Assembly (NCBI RefSeq): GCF_008704555.1
Contig: NZ_CP023702.1
Coordinates: 3,658,001 to 3,722,000 of the forward strand
Reading direction: 5' to 3'
Source: Streptomyces nitrosporeus
GTDB taxonomy: Bacteria > Actinomycetota > Actinomycetes > Streptomycetales > Streptomycetaceae
Length of the DNA: 64,000 nucleotides
Positions 9,226 through 18,936 of the stretch are shown piece by piece (the first letter of the stretch is position 1; each line of letters opens with the position of its first letter). Below the pieces are notes generated by a model. That model ran no database searches and was not told where the DNA came from. It worked only from the letters and a program-made list of their open reading frames with translations. Position numbers and translations under genes: made by a program.

Positions 9226-10523
9226 GTTCTGCCTCCTGGGTGATTCGGGTGGGCGGGGCGGTCCGGGTCCGCCGGGGTCTGCTTGCGTACGGACCACTGG
9301 GTGACGGGCATGGCCTGGCGCCACCCCGTGAAGCCTCCGACGGGCACCGCGTGGGCCACCGAGAGCCGCACCAGGTCGCCGCCGAGCCGCCGGCGGTGGT
9401 CGGCCAGGAGCGCCTCGGACTCCAGCGTGACGGTGTTCGCGACCAGCCTGCCGCCCACCGGCAGCGCGTCCCAGCAGGCGTCGAGCAGGCCGGGCACGGT
9501 CAGCCCGCCGCCGATGAACACGGCGTCCGGCACGGGCAGCCCGGCCAGCGCCCCGGGCGCCCGGCCGGTGACGACCCGCAGCGCGGGCACCCCGAGCCGG
9601 TCCGCGTTCCGTTCGATCCGCCGGGCCCGTGCGGGGTCGCGCTCCACGGTGACCGCGCGGCAGGACGGATGCGTGCGCAGCCACTCGACGGCGACCGACC
9701 CGGAGCCGCCGCCGACGTCCCACAGCAGCTCGCCGGGCGCGGGCGCGAGCACACCGAGCGTGGCGGCCCGCACATGGCGCTTGGTGAGCTGCCCGTCGTG
9801 TTCGTACGCGTCGTCCGGCAGCCCCGGCACGGCCCCGAGGCGCAGCCGGTCCGGTGCGCCCAGGCAGTCCACCGCGATGACGTTGAGCGGGTCGCCGGGC
9901 GGGTGGTCCCAGGTCTCGGCGGTGCCGTCCAGGCAGTCCTCGCCGATCCCTCCGAGCTGTTCGAGCACCCTCATCCGGCTGGGCCCGAAACCCCGGTCCA
10001 CGAGCAGGGCGGCCACGGCGGCCGGTGTCGCCGCGTCGGCGCTCAGGACCAGCAGCCGGCGCCCGTCGTGCAGCGCGGCGGCCAGCCGGGCCGCGGGGCG
10101 GCCGACCAGGGTGACGGTCCCGGTGTCCTCCAGGGGCCAGCCGAGCCGCGCACAGGCGTACGACACCGAGGAGGGGTGCGGCACCACGTGGAGCGCCCCG
10201 GCGCCCAGTTCCTCGGTGAGGGCCCGGCCGATGCCGTAGAACATCGGGTCCCCGCTGGCCAGCACGGCCACCCTGCTCCCGGCGTGGGCGCCGAGCAGCC
10301 CGCGCACGGCGGGGCGCAGGGGCGACGGCCACGCCACCCGGCGGCCGGCGCACCGGGAGGGGAGCAGCCCCAACTGGCGCTCCCCGCCGATCAGTACCTC
10401 GGCCTCCAGCAGGACGGAACGCGCCGTCTTAGGCAGCCCCGCCCAACCGTCGGCCCCGATGCCCACGACGCTCACGGCGTACGGCGGTCGGGAGGGAGGG
10501 GTGCGGGGCGGTATGGGGGGCAC
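9222..10523 (-). CDS. cobL: Precorrin-6Y C5,15-methyltransferase (decarboxylating) CobL
   Basis: Bifunctional enzyme that methylates C5 and C15 and decarboxylates the C12 acetate side chain. The N-terminal half (to about residue 210) is a CobL/CbiE tetrapyrrole methylase (SVVGIGADGWAGLPKTARSV, LASGDPMFYGIGRAL). The C-terminal half is a CbiT-like Rossmann methyltransferase (GELLWDVGGGSGSVAVEWLR, DAVFIGGGL). The frame is open far upstream. The GTG at 10523 was chosen because GAGG precedes it at 9 bases. The GTG at 10475 would start right at the conserved domain and is also plausible. The stop overlaps cobM. Confidence 0.92.
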   Translation of the reverse strand: MPPIPPRTPPSRPPYAVSVVGIGADGWAGLPKTARSVLLEAEVLIGGERQLGLLPSRCAGRRVAWPSPLRPAVRGLLGAHAGSRVAVLASGDPMFYGIGRALTEELGAGALHVVPHPSSVSYACARLGWPLEDTGTVTLVGRPAARLAAALHDGRRLLVLSADAATPAAVAALLVDRGFGPSRMRVLEQLGGIGEDCLDGTAETWDHPPGDPLNVIAVDCLGAPDRLRLGAVPGLPDDAYEHDGQLTKRHVRAATLGVLAPAPGELLWDVGGGSGSVAVEWLRTHPSCRAVTVERDPARARRIERNADRLGVPALRVVTGRAPGALAGLPVPDAVFIGGGLTVPGLLDACWDALPVGGRLVANTVTLESEALLADHRRRLGGDLVRLSVAHAVPVGGFTGWRQAMPVTQWSVRKQTPADPDRPAHPNHPGGRT

Positions 10524-10707
10524 GGCCGGGACCTCGGGGTTCGGTGGACGACGCAGCCGAACTCTACTGGGGGATGCCGGCCGGCCCGCGCGGCGGAGTG
10601 ATTTGCCCCCCGGCCCCGCGTGGTGCGGCGGGTCCGCGGCCGGCCGCGACGTCCCCTGGTAGCGCCGCCCGCCCGCACGGGCGGGCCACGCGAGCGAGGG
10701 AGCAGAT

Positions 10708-11133
10708 GTGAGGTACCTGGTGATGATCTCGGCCACCCAGGCCGACTACGACGCGATGACGGGGAAGGCGTCCGCGGGGAGCCCCGCCTGGGGCGAGGAG
10801 GACATGCGGGCCATGTTCGCCTTCATGGAGGACCTCAACGCGGACCTGATCCGGACCAATGAGATGGTCGACGCCCAAGGACTGCTGGAGCCCGCCCAGA
10901 CCCGCCTGGTGCGGGCCGGTGAGGACGGGGAGCCGGTGATCGAGGACTCGCCCTACGGACCGGACGACGAACTGCCCGCCGGCTACTGGGTCCTCGACTG
11001 CGCGAGCCTGGAGCGGGTGACCGAGATCGCCGCCCGCGTCACACGGTGTCCGCAGCCCGCGGGCGCCCCCGCCCGCCCTGTCGTGATCCGGCCCCTCGGC
11101 GCGGGCGACGAGGTCTCCGAACCGACCGACTGA
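10708..11133 (+). CDS. YciI-like (YCII/DGPF domain) protein
   Basis: A 141-residue protein that resembles the YCII-related/DGPF family of small ferredoxin-fold proteins, often encoded next to ECF sigma factors. No such neighbour is present here. The visible features are MRYLVMISATQADYD, then DMRAMFAFMEDLNADLI, then the EDSPYGPDDELPAGYWVLDC stretch typical of the family (a variant of DGPFxExKE), then SLERVTEIAARV. The start is the GTG at 10708, with GAGGGAG 6-12 bases upstream. The biochemical role of the family is not established. It lies alone between cobL and the large SMI1 protein gene. Confidence 0.8.
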   Translation: MRYLVMISATQADYDAMTGKASAGSPAWGEEDMRAMFAFMEDLNADLIRTNEMVDAQGLLEPAQTRLVRAGEDGEPVIEDSPYGPDDELPAGYWVLDCASLERVTEIAARVTRCPQPAGAPARPVVIRPLGAGDEVSEPTD

Positions 11134-11213
11134 GCCCCGCCCGGCGTGCCCCGCTCCGGGCCCCGCCGGGGCGGGGCTCCGGGCCGGCGGGGCCACGGGC
11201 CGGGCGGTCTCGG

Positions 11214-13226
11214 TCAGTGACCCGGGCGCTGCCGTACGAAGGCGCTCGACGGGTACGGACCGCCCGGCTCCGGGGGCCCGAACCACGAAGAGCCCAGCCC
11301 GACGTGCAGCCGGCCGTGCTCCAGGGCGAACCAGGGCAGCGAGATCCCGAGGGCGGCACCGGCCGCGTCGAGCGCCCGTACCTCCGCCTCACGCAGCAGG
11401 CGCGGACCGCCCTCTCCCGCACGGCCGTCACCGGGCCGCCCGGCGGGACCGGACCCGAAGAGGGCGGGCCCGAAGAGAGCCGCGTCGATCCCTTCCGGCG
11501 GCGTCCCGGCGGTCTCGGCCGCACCGCCCCGGGCGGTACTCACGAAGGTCCGCCGCCCGTCCTGCGCGCAGGAGAACCGGAGCACATCGGGGAACGCCTC
11601 ACCGGGGCCGGGGACGAGGGGGCCCCGCTCGCTCCAGACGGCCACCGCCCGGGTCCCCGCCGACACCTGGACGTCGGCGGCCACCCGGCCGGGCCGCCAG
11701 GGCTCGGGGTCCTGCTCGAAGGCGAAGCTCCAGTCACCGCCGCCCCCGCACCGGCCGACCCGGAACACCGCGTGCTTCCGGCCCGTGGCCGTGTACCCCT
11801 CGTGGCGCAGCTCCCACATCTCGTGCGCGGTACTCGGGGCGAGCAGTTCCCGCGCACCGAGCCGCTCGGCCAGTTCCCCGGGCGCGATCCCCTGGACGGC
11901 GACGAAACGGTAGGAGTGGCCGGCCAGCTGCGCCTCGGACGGCCGGCCGAGCCCCCACGGCCCGTCCCCGGCCGAAGACACGCCGTCCGGTCCGCCGCCG
12001 GGGGCGCCGTGCGCTCCGTCACCCGGTCCGCCGCCGGGGACGCCGTCGGCTCCGCCACCGGGGGCGCCGTGCCCCGCGCGCGGGGTGGCCAGGAGGCGCC
12101 ACCCGCGCTCGGCGGTGACCACCGGGCCGAGCAGGGGGTCCGCCCGCAGCCCGATGGGCGCCAGGTGGAGCGAGCCGTACGGTTCCCAGTCGGGCACCGC
12201 CGCGGCGATGGTCCGCCAGGCACCGTCCGTGTCACCCCACCGGGCCTGCTCACGGGCGCTCGCCACGGCCTGCCCGAAGGGACCGGGCGCGTCGTAGCGG
12301 AACGTACGCTTCCGCACGGCCTCCAGCAGGTCCGCGGCCTTCTCCCGGTTCTCCTCGCCGTGCACCCGGAGGAAGAAGTCGTCGTCCCCCGCCCGGTGGC
12401 TCCGGCAGTGGCCGGCGGCGATCAGGGGCATGGCCTCCCGGGCGTAGAACGGGTCGTCCAGGTCCCGCTCCGCCGGGATGTGCCCGGCGGGCCGGGTCAT
12501 CGCCTCCACCTGGCTGTGCAGCAGTGCGGCCCCCGGCCGGCCGTAGGCCCTGGCCTCGTCGAACGCCGCGAACTGGGCGGCGGGGTCCTCACCGGCCAGG
12601 CAGGCCGTCCGGGCCCGCTCCACGAGGGCGTCGAGCCTCCTGGTCTCCTCGTTGTCGAAACCGGGCAGATGGCTGTGGTCGCCGTGGAAGTCGCGGTACG
12701 CCTCCTCCATGTACCGCGTGAACGAGTCGTAGCGCTCGGGGTACTCCCCCGACCAGCCCTTGTAGACGTAGACCGCCCATTCGCCGTCCTCGCCGACGTC
12801 CCCCGGATCCAGCAGGACATCGGTCATGTCGGAGTCCAGGGCGAGCTGGAGGGCGCGGTCCCACATCCCCGCCATCAGGACCTCGGACGGCCGGGACCTC
12901 TCGTCCAGCTGCCGCTCGTACAGCAGCTTCATCCCCATCGGGTCCCCGTGCCACCACACACCGGCGGAACCGGCCAGCAGATAGACGCCCCCGCCCGCGT
13001 ACCGCCAGCCGTCCGAGGCCTGGAGGAAGGCGCGGTACGAGGGCGGGAGCACGGTTCCCAGCCGTTCCTCCAGGGCCGCCGTCCCCGCCTCGTCCAGCGG
13101 GGGAAAGCCCAGCCCGCCCGCCTCCAGGGCCTCCTCGTCGATCTCCTCCGGATCGGCCCCGTCCTGCACGGCGACCCACTGCTCGCTCCAACGGTCAAGG
13201 AATGTCTGCCAGTTGTCGATGCTCAC
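11214..13226 (-). CDS. Large SMI1/KNR4-domain protein with a DUF6461-like C-terminal part
   Basis: A 670-residue protein with no signal peptide. Residues about 40-180 look like a SMI1/KNR4 (SUKH) domain (LEERLGTVLPPSYRAFLQASDGW, then LLDPGDVGEDGEWAVYVYKGWSGE split over the next strands). The middle is helical. A Gly/Pro-rich linker lies near residues 375-410. The C-terminal part (YRFVAVQGIAPGELAERLGA, TGRKHAVFRVGRCGG, WSFAFEQDPEPW) resembles DUF6461. SUKH proteins are often immunity proteins in polymorphic-toxin systems, but no toxin gene is adjacent and many streptomycete SMI1 proteins are housekeeping-like. The GTG start at 13226 has GAGG upstream. Function is not assigned. Confidence 0.82.
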   Translation of the reverse strand: MSIDNWQTFLDRWSEQWVAVQDGADPEEIDEEALEAGGLGFPPLDEAGTAALEERLGTVLPPSYRAFLQASDGWRYAGGGVYLLAGSAGVWWHGDPMGMKLLYERQLDERSRPSEVLMAGMWDRALQLALDSDMTDVLLDPGDVGEDGEWAVYVYKGWSGEYPERYDSFTRYMEEAYRDFHGDHSHLPGFDNEETRRLDALVERARTACLAGEDPAAQFAAFDEARAYGRPGAALLHSQVEAMTRPAGHIPAERDLDDPFYAREAMPLIAAGHCRSHRAGDDDFFLRVHGEENREKAADLLEAVRKRTFRYDAPGPFGQAVASAREQARWGDTDGAWRTIAAAVPDWEPYGSLHLAPIGLRADPLLGPVVTAERGWRLLATPRAGHGAPGGGADGVPGGGPGDGAHGAPGGGPDGVSSAGDGPWGLGRPSEAQLAGHSYRFVAVQGIAPGELAERLGARELLAPSTAHEMWELRHEGYTATGRKHAVFRVGRCGGGGDWSFAFEQDPEPWRPGRVAADVQVSAGTRAVAVWSERGPLVPGPGEAFPDVLRFSCAQDGRRTFVSTARGGAAETAGTPPEGIDAALFGPALFGSGPAGRPGDGRAGEGGPRLLREAEVRALDAAGAALGISLPWFALEHGRLHVGLGSSWFGPPEPGGPYPSSAFVRQRPGH

Positions 13227-13624
13227 GAGGTCAGATCCTCGCACCCGGCACCGACAGCCGGCGGGGCCCGCCCCGACGGCGCCGCTGGGGTCGCCGATGC
13301 GCGTCCCCCTCGCGATCATCGAAGGTATGAGCGAGAACAGCGGGAGGCGGAGCCGCACACCACGGCCCACCCGGCGGCCCGGGACGGACGGGCCCCCGGC
13401 CGTACCCCCGCCCGTATCACCGGCCGCTTCCTGCCCGCTTCCCCGCCCGCTCCCCGTCCGCTCTCCCGTCCGTCTCCCTCCGGCCGGCGGGCCCCATGGC
13501 CGGGAACCGGTCACACAACCGGCCACAACCGGCCGATCCCGTTCCCGGACACCGGCCCCGTCGCTAACTTCCTGCACATCCGTTCGGACCGAACCCGTAC
13601 CGAACTCGCATCGGAAGGACTCCC
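13227..13624. other. Intergenic region between the SMI1 gene and the M28 peptidase gene
   Basis: This 398-base divergent gap has no convincing gene. An open frame from 13327 on the plus strand encodes only Pro/Arg/Ser-rich low-complexity sequence and is rejected. It must hold promoters for both flanking genes. The only clear structure is the palindrome listed at 13582. Confidence 0.6.
13582..13594. promoter_or_regulatory. 13-bp palindrome GTTCGGACCGAAC upstream of the M28 peptidase
   Basis: A perfect inverted repeat (GTTCGG, A, CCGAAC) centred about 37 bases before the peptidase GTG, where an operator near a transcription start would lie. A partial further copy, CCGAACTCG, follows at 13600. 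The regulator is unknown. Confidence 0.4.
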
Positions 13625-15184
13625 GTGCACGCGACTCGTCGCAGATCCCTCGCGGTTGTGACCGCCACCGCACTGGCCGCACCGCTCCTCATCGCCGCGT
13701 CACCGCACCACGGACACGCCCCGCACCACCCCGCCAAGGACCCGGCCCGGGAGGCCGCGAAGCTCTCCCGTGAGCTGGTACGGGAATCCTCCGCGAAGGG
13801 CGCCTACCGCCATCTGCGTGCGTTCCAGGCCATAGCCGACGCCTCCGGCGGCCACCGGGCGGCCGGCTCGCCCGGCCACGAGGCGTCCGCCGCCTACGTG
13901 TACCGGCTCCTGAAGAAGGCCGGATACGAAGTCGGCTACCAGGAGTTCGAGTTCGTCTACACCGAGACCCTCGCCGAGAAGATGTCCGTCGTCTCGCCCA
14001 CCCCCCGCGAGGTGCCGGTCCGGGCGATGACGTACACGAAGTCCACCGCCGAGGGCGGGGTCCGGGCGGCCCTGGCCGCGGTCCCCGACGACGGCACCCC
14101 CGGGTGCGAGGCGGGCGACTACGCCTCGGGGACCTTCACCGGCAAGATCGCCCTGATCAAGCGCGGCGGCTGCTCCTTCGCCGAGAAGCAGGCGGCCGCG
14201 GGGGACGCGGGCGCGGTGGGCGCGGTCATCTACAACAACACCGAGGGCGTCCTGTCCGGGACCCTCGGCGGCGTGGACGCGGGGAGGATCCCGACCGGCG
14301 GGCTCGTCCGGGAGGAGGGCGAGAAGCTCGTCGCCGACCTGGCGAAGGGCGAGGTGACCGTCTCCCTGGAGATCCGGGAGCTCCAGGAGGAACGCACCAC
14401 CGACAACGTCGTCGCGGAGACCCGCGGCGGCAGCGCGGCGAACACCGTCATGCTCGGCGCCCACCTCGACTCGGTCACCGACGGCCCCGGCATCAACGAC
14501 AACGCCTCGGGCTCGGCCGGGCTGCTCGAAGTCGCCCTGGAACTCGCGAAGTCGCACAGGCCGCCGTCCAACAAGGTGCGCTTCGCCTGGTGGTCGGCCG
14601 AGGAGAACGGCCTGCTGGGCTCGGAGGCGTACGTCGCGAAGCTCTCCGAGGCGCGGCGCGAACAGATCGCCCTCTACCTGAACTTCGACATGATCGCCTC
14701 CCCGAACGGGGTGCAGTTCGTCTTCGACGGCGACGACTCCGACGGTGTCGGCGAGGGCCCCGGCCCCGAGGGATCGGCCCAGCTGGAGCACGACATCACC
14801 CGGTTCCTGGACGGCAGGCGCAAGCCGCACACCGGCACGGACTTCACCGGGCGTTCGGACTACGGGCCCTTCATCGAGGCCGGCATCCCGTCCGGCGGTA
14901 CGGACACCGGAGCGGAGGGCATCAAGACCGAGGCCCAGGCCGGCGTCTTCGGCGGCACCGCCGGGGTCGCGTACGACCCGTGCTACCACGCGGCCTGCGA
15001 CGACCTGGAGAACATCGACATGGGCCACTTCGACACCAACATCGACGTGATCGCCAACGCGGTGGGCACCTACGCCCACGACCTGAGCTCGCTGACGCGC
15101 CCGGTCCCCGCCGGGTCCACCACCGGCGGATCCGGCGGCGGAGGCGGACTGCGCGAGGGCCACGCGCACGGCGTCACCGAGTGA
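13625..15184 (+). CDS. Secreted M28-family zinc aminopeptidase with PA domain
   Basis: Exported di-zinc aminopeptidase of the Streptomyces griseus aminopeptidase type, 519 residues. A signal peptide spans residues 1 to about 30 (MHATRRRSLAVVTATALAAP with an Ala-rich cleavage region). A protease-associated domain (GCEAGDYASGTFTGKIALIK) sits near residues 155-240. The M28 core carries the five metal ligands: H280 (GAHLDS), D292 (GINDNASG), E326/E327 (SAEENGLLGS), D355 (LNFDMI) and the His of CYHAACDD. The tail is Gly/His-rich. The start is the GTG at 13625, with GGAAGGAC 7 bases before it. It probably releases N-terminal amino acids from peptides outside the cell. Confidence 0.93.
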   Translation: MHATRRRSLAVVTATALAAPLLIAASPHHGHAPHHPAKDPAREAAKLSRELVRESSAKGAYRHLRAFQAIADASGGHRAAGSPGHEASAAYVYRLLKKAGYEVGYQEFEFVYTETLAEKMSVVSPTPREVPVRAMTYTKSTAEGGVRAALAAVPDDGTPGCEAGDYASGTFTGKIALIKRGGCSFAEKQAAAGDAGAVGAVIYNNTEGVLSGTLGGVDAGRIPTGGLVREEGEKLVADLAKGEVTVSLEIRELQEERTTDNVVAETRGGSAANTVMLGAHLDSVTDGPGINDNASGSAGLLEVALELAKSHRPPSNKVRFAWWSAEENGLLGSEAYVAKLSEARREQIALYLNFDMIASPNGVQFVFDGDDSDGVGEGPGPEGSAQLEHDITRFLDGRRKPHTGTDFTGRSDYGPFIEAGIPSGGTDTGAEGIKTEAQAGVFGGTAGVAYDPCYHAACDDLENIDMGHFDTNIDVIANAVGTYAHDLSSLTRPVPAGSTTGGSGGGGGLREGHAHGVTE

Positions 15185-15372
15185 CCCCGCGCCGGGGCCG
15201 GCCGTGACCCCGCACGCCCCGGGCGGGGCGCACCGCCCACCGCCCGGGGCGTGCGGGGCGTGGACGCACCGGGTACCGCCACCCGGTATCCGCAGATTTC
15301 GTACCGTCTGCCCCCCGATCGCGGTGACGTCCTTGGCTGCGCCCGGCGGCCCTCGCCCGGTAGGCTTTCCGT

Positions 15373-15669
15373 GTGATCTTCAAGCGCATCGGAAATGGGC
15401 GGCCATACCCCGACCACGGCCGGGAAAGCACCCGACAGTGGGCGGATGTCGCGCCGCGTCCGGTCCGCCTCGACCAGCTGGTGACCACCAAGGGCCAGCT
15501 GGACCTCGAGACGCTGCTCGCCGAGGACTCCACGTTCTACGGCGACCTGTTCGCCCACGTCGTGAAGTGGCAGGGCGACCTCTACCTCGAGGACGGGCTG
15601 CACCGCGCCGTGCGGGCCGCGCTCCAGCAGCGCCAGGTGCTGCACGCACGGGTCCTGGAACTCGGCTGA
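15373..15669 (+). CDS. Small conserved actinobacterial protein, ParB/VapB-like annotation class
   Basis: A 98-residue protein (GTG start) beginning MIFKRIGNGRPYPDHGREST. It includes VRLDQLVTTKGQLDLETLLAE and the DGLHRAVRAALQQRQVLHAR motif. The DGxHR segment resembles the turn in ParB/sulfiredoxin-like folds. Close relatives are often labelled VapB-type antitoxin in databases, but no toxin gene is adjacent and I would not accept that role from the sequence. It sits in a conserved streptomycete neighbourhood upstream of the LytR_C gene. Confidence 0.75.
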   Translation: MIFKRIGNGRPYPDHGRESTRQWADVAPRPVRLDQLVTTKGQLDLETLLAEDSTFYGDLFAHVVKWQGDLYLEDGLHRAVRAALQQRQVLHARVLELG

Positions 15670-15730
15670 CCCTCACGGCCCCACCGACGGCCGATTCCGG
15701 GCCTTTTGGGTGCATTTGTACACATAAGGG

Positions 15731-15757
15731 TGCCATCTACTGATCGTTTAGTAGGCA
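15731..15757. promoter_or_regulatory. Imperfect inverted repeat in the LytR_C leader
   Basis: TGCCATCTACT and AGTAGGCA face each other across GATCGTTT, about 30 bases before the LytR_C ATG in an unusually A/T-rich stretch. It could be an operator or a hairpin in the 5' leader. No regulator is evident. Confidence 0.35.
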
Positions 15758-15786
15758 TCATCTGCGGGCCGCACTACGCTTCGGCC

Positions 15787-16410
15787 ATGAGCATGTTGAC
15801 CCCTCCCGGCATGGGCGGAAAGTACCGCGTGACGGGTAAGGCGTATCCGCGTATGCGCCGTCCGCGCCGTCGCCGCAAGCTGGTCCTGTCGACGGTCGCC
15901 GCCGCGGCCGTCCTCGGTCTGGCCGGGTGGGGCACTCTCCAGCTCGTCGACGTGTTCACCGGGAGCGACAAGCAGGCCAGCGCGGCGGGCCGGGTGAAGA
16001 CCTGCCCCTCCCCGACCGCCACGGCACCCGCCCGTACGTTCCCGAAACCGGCCGCCATCAAGGTCAACGTCTACAACGCGACCCCGCGCGGCGGGCTCGC
16101 CAAGGCCGCCGCGAAGGAGCTGGAGAAGCGCGGCTTCGTCATCGGCGAGGTGGACAACGCCCCGGCCGCGTACGACAAGAAGGTGCCGGGCACGGCGCTC
16201 CTGCTCGGCGCCCCCACCGCCTCGGACGGCCCCTTCCCGGTGCTCTCCACCCAGCTGCCCGGGGTCGTGCAGAGGACCGACACCCGCAGGACGGCGGACG
16301 TCGATCTGATCATCGGTACGAAGTTCAAGGCGTTCAGCACGCCGGCCGCGGCGGCCTCCGCCCTCAGCGCCCTGGCCGGGCCGGCCCCGGCGCCCTCTCC
16401 CACCTGCTGA
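15787..16410 (+). CDS. Membrane-anchored LytR C-terminal domain protein
   Basis: A 207-residue protein. It has a short basic cytoplasmic N-terminus (MRRPRRRRK), one membrane helix near residues 38-62 (LVLSTVAAAAVLGLAGWGTL), and an extracytoplasmic LytR_C domain (IKVNVYNATPRGGLAKAAAK, ELEKRGFVIGEVDNA, then ADVDLIIGTKF). LytR_C domains occur alone or joined to LytR-CpsA-Psr wall-polymer ligases, and no LCP catalytic domain is present here, so it may be an accessory wall-binding protein. The ATG at 15787 was chosen because the product then starts MSMLTPPGMGG, immediately before the basic region. It ends convergent with upp. Confidence 0.85.
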   Translation: MSMLTPPGMGGKYRVTGKAYPRMRRPRRRRKLVLSTVAAAAVLGLAGWGTLQLVDVFTGSDKQASAAGRVKTCPSPTATAPARTFPKPAAIKVNVYNATPRGGLAKAAAKELEKRGFVIGEVDNAPAAYDKKVPGTALLLGAPTASDGPFPVLSTQLPGVVQRTDTRRTADVDLIIGTKFKAFSTPAAAASALSALAGPAPAPSPTC

Positions 16411-16530
16411 ACCCCGCGGCGGGCCCGACGGCCGGGACGGTGCGTGACACCGGTTTGGCGGCCGGGCCGGGCACGGGGACCGGGCGCCCGGCGCGGTGCG
16501 GCCGCGGGTGCGCGGCCGTCGGCGGTGCCG

Positions 16531-17166
16531 TCAGTCGGCGGTGCCGTACATCCGGTCACCGGCGTCGCCGAGGCCCGGCACGATGTAACCCTGCTCGTTG
16601 AGCCGCTCGTCGACCGAGGCCGTGACCACCGTGACCGGCGTGCCCGCCAGTTCGCGCTCCATCACCTCGACGCCCTCGGGCGCCGCGAGCAGTACCACCG
16701 CGGTGACGTCGTCGGCGCCCCGCTCGATCAGCTCCCGGATGGCCGCGACGAGCGTGCCGCCGGTCGCCAGCATCGGGTCCAGGACGTAGACCTGGCGGCC
16801 CGAGAGGTCCTCGGGCATCCGCGTGGCGTAGGTCTCAGCCTGGAGCGTCTCCTCGTTGCGGATCATGCCCAGGAAGCCGACCTCGGCGGTGGGCAGCAGC
16901 CGGACCATCCCGTCCAGCATGCCCAGACCGGCGCGCAGGATCGGCACGACGAGGGGCCGCGGGTACGACAGCTTCACCCCGGTCGTGGGGGTGACCGGGG
17001 TCTCGATGCCGACCTGCTCGGTCCGCACGTCCCGGGTCGCCTCGTACGCGAGAAGGGTGACCAGTTCGTCGGCGAGCCGCCGGAAGGTAGGTGAGTCGGT
17101 GCGCTTGTCGCGCAGTGTGGTGAGTTTGTGCGCCACCAGCGGGTGGTCGACGACGTGGATCCGCAT
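16531..17166 (-). CDS. upp: Uracil phosphoribosyltransferase
   Basis: Salvages uracil with PRPP to make UMP in the cytoplasm. The 211-residue product has the family length and motifs: [45 protein letters not shown], the PRPP loop [18 protein letters not shown], and [19 protein letters not shown] at the C-terminus. The ATG at 17166 is the family start. It is convergent with the LytR_C gene and divergent from the small gene at 17275. Confidence 0.97.
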   Translation of the reverse strand: MRIHVVDHPLVAHKLTTLRDKRTDSPTFRRLADELVTLLAYEATRDVRTEQVGIETPVTPTTGVKLSYPRPLVVPILRAGLGMLDGMVRLLPTAEVGFLGMIRNEETLQAETYATRMPEDLSGRQVYVLDPMLATGGTLVAAIRELIERGADDVTAVVLLAAPEGVEVMERELAGTPVTVVTASVDERLNEQGYIVPGLGDAGDRMYGTAD

Positions 17167-17274
17167 GCCGTCAACAGTAGCCGGGCCGAAGACCCGCTCC
17201 TCGCAAGCGTGCGCTGGCATCAAGCGCCTGTTCGGGGGGAAGGTGGGGGGCATACGGACCCAGGCCACGGGGTG

Positions 17275-17520
17275 GTGTGTCGATTGCCCGACGCGGAGCA
17301 GGCCGGAGAACGGCGGACGGCGCGCGACGCGCGCGGCCTCCCCGAGGCTCCGGAGGAAGCACAGGACGCGCAGGAGAGTGAAGCCGCACGCCGGAGGCGC
17401 CGGGCGCAGTTCCTCCGCGAGCTCCACGAGGCCAAGCAGCTCCGCGACCGCGTACAGCCCCGGCGGGCCCGTGCGGCCCGTATGCGGCAGCAGATGCGGA
17501 TGCGCACGTTCCGCTGGTGA
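17275..17520 (+). CDS. Small basic conserved protein of unknown function
   Basis: An 81-residue, highly charged protein ending [20 protein letters not shown] and then [12 protein letters not shown]. The strongly helical, Arg-rich C-terminus looks conserved rather than random. Start candidates are adjacent GTGs at 17272 and 17275, neither with a clear ribosome site, and a TTG at 17284. The opposite strand is non-coding here, since upp begins at 17166. Existence is likely but function is unknown; it may bind nucleic acid. Confidence 0.5.
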   Translation: MCRLPDAEQAGERRTARDARGLPEAPEEAQDAQESEAARRRRRAQFLRELHEAKQLRDRVQPRRARAARMRQQMRMRTFRW

Positions 17521-17725
17521 CCCCCGGCGCACCGGGCGCGCCGGGGGCGCGGAAACCACGGCTCGCGGGCGGCGTCCCCGGAACTGGTGGCCGACGCAAC
17601 CGCCGAAGACCTCTCGCTTCGCGCTCGTTTCTGCCACGATGCCGATTGGGCGGGGTCCAGAGCAGCCGGAGCACCGGCTGCCCTCCCGTCGGACCGATTC
17701 ACCTATGAACAGTGGGAGAGTCACG

Positions 17726-18292
17726 GTGTACTTCGCCGCACTGCTCGCGCGCACCGAAGACGGGTGGGAAGCGAGCGACACGGAGCTGGACGATGTGGAA
17801 ACCCTGTCCGACCTGACGGATCTGGCCCGGGACGCCTCGGTGGACGAGGACACGGTCCTGGTCTACATCGAGCAGGAGGACGCCTGGTTCGGCGTCGTCC
17901 GGGTGGACGGTGAGGAGGATCCGCGTATCTACGTCTCGGACGCGTCCGCCGCCGCCCGCTCCTCCTACGGGGAGATCCTGCTCACCGATGAGATGCTCGG
18001 CCGCGAACCCGGGGCCGGGGACGAGATCGCCGCTCTGGAGGAGCTCGTCGACCTCGACGGCACCGAGGACGGCGGGCCGGAGGACGCCGTGGACGGCGGC
18101 GGGGCCCCCGCCGGGTCCGGAGACGGCCCGGACCACGGTCCCGACACCGTTCCGGCGGGTCCGCTGGGCGAACTCGGGCTGCTGTCCGACCTCGGGCTGT
18201 CCGAGAAGGACCTGCTGACCCTGCGCACCGACGCGCTGGCGGAGATCGCCGACGCGCTGGGGGCGTCCGACGTCCTGGAGGCCGTCCGCTAG
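17726..18292 (+). CDS. tRNA adenosine deaminase-associated protein
   Basis: A 188-residue acidic protein encoded 9 bases before tadA. It begins [20 protein letters not shown], then [20 protein letters not shown], and ends with a helical segment ([20 protein letters not shown]). Proteins of this type consistently neighbour tadA in actinobacteria, hence the name; its molecular role is not known. The GTG at 17726 was chosen because GGGAGAG sits 6 bases upstream. An in-frame ATG at 17705 has no ribosome site. An Asp/Gly/Pro-rich linker lies near residues 112-140. It probably shares a transcript with tadA. Confidence 0.85.
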   Translation: MYFAALLARTEDGWEASDTELDDVETLSDLTDLARDASVDEDTVLVYIEQEDAWFGVVRVDGEEDPRIYVSDASAAARSSYGEILLTDEMLGREPGAGDEIAALEELVDLDGTEDGGPEDAVDGGGAPAGSGDGPDHGPDTVPAGPLGELGLLSDLGLSEKDLLTLRTDALAEIADALGASDVLEAVR

Positions 18293-18814
<522 letters not shown>

Positions 18815-18900
18815 CACCGGGCGGAGCGCCCCCGGCCCGGCCGCCGGGAACCGGCCCCCGGTCACGGGGGAACCGGATCCCGGTCGCGGGGTAATCGGAT

Positions 18901-18929
18901 TTCGACCACGGCCCGGGATGGTCTAAGCT
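18901..18929 (+). promoter_or_regulatory. Candidate vegetative promoter of tRNA-Ser(CGA)
   Basis: TTCGAC, a 17-base spacer and TAAGCT lie just upstream of the tRNA. Spacing is right for a HrdB-type promoter, and the start point would fall about 7 bases after the -10, near the mature 5' end. Confidence 0.55.
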
Positions 18930-18936
18930 CTCTCTC

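Noticed and set aside
11046..13661. Plus-strand open frame of about 870 codons opposite the SMI1 gene
   Set aside because: High-GC antisense artefact; the minus strand shows a coherent SMI1/KNR4 protein with a ribosome site.
15373..15669. VapB antitoxin label for the 98-residue protein
   Set aside because: No toxin gene adjacent and no ribbon-helix-helix or AbrB pattern visible.
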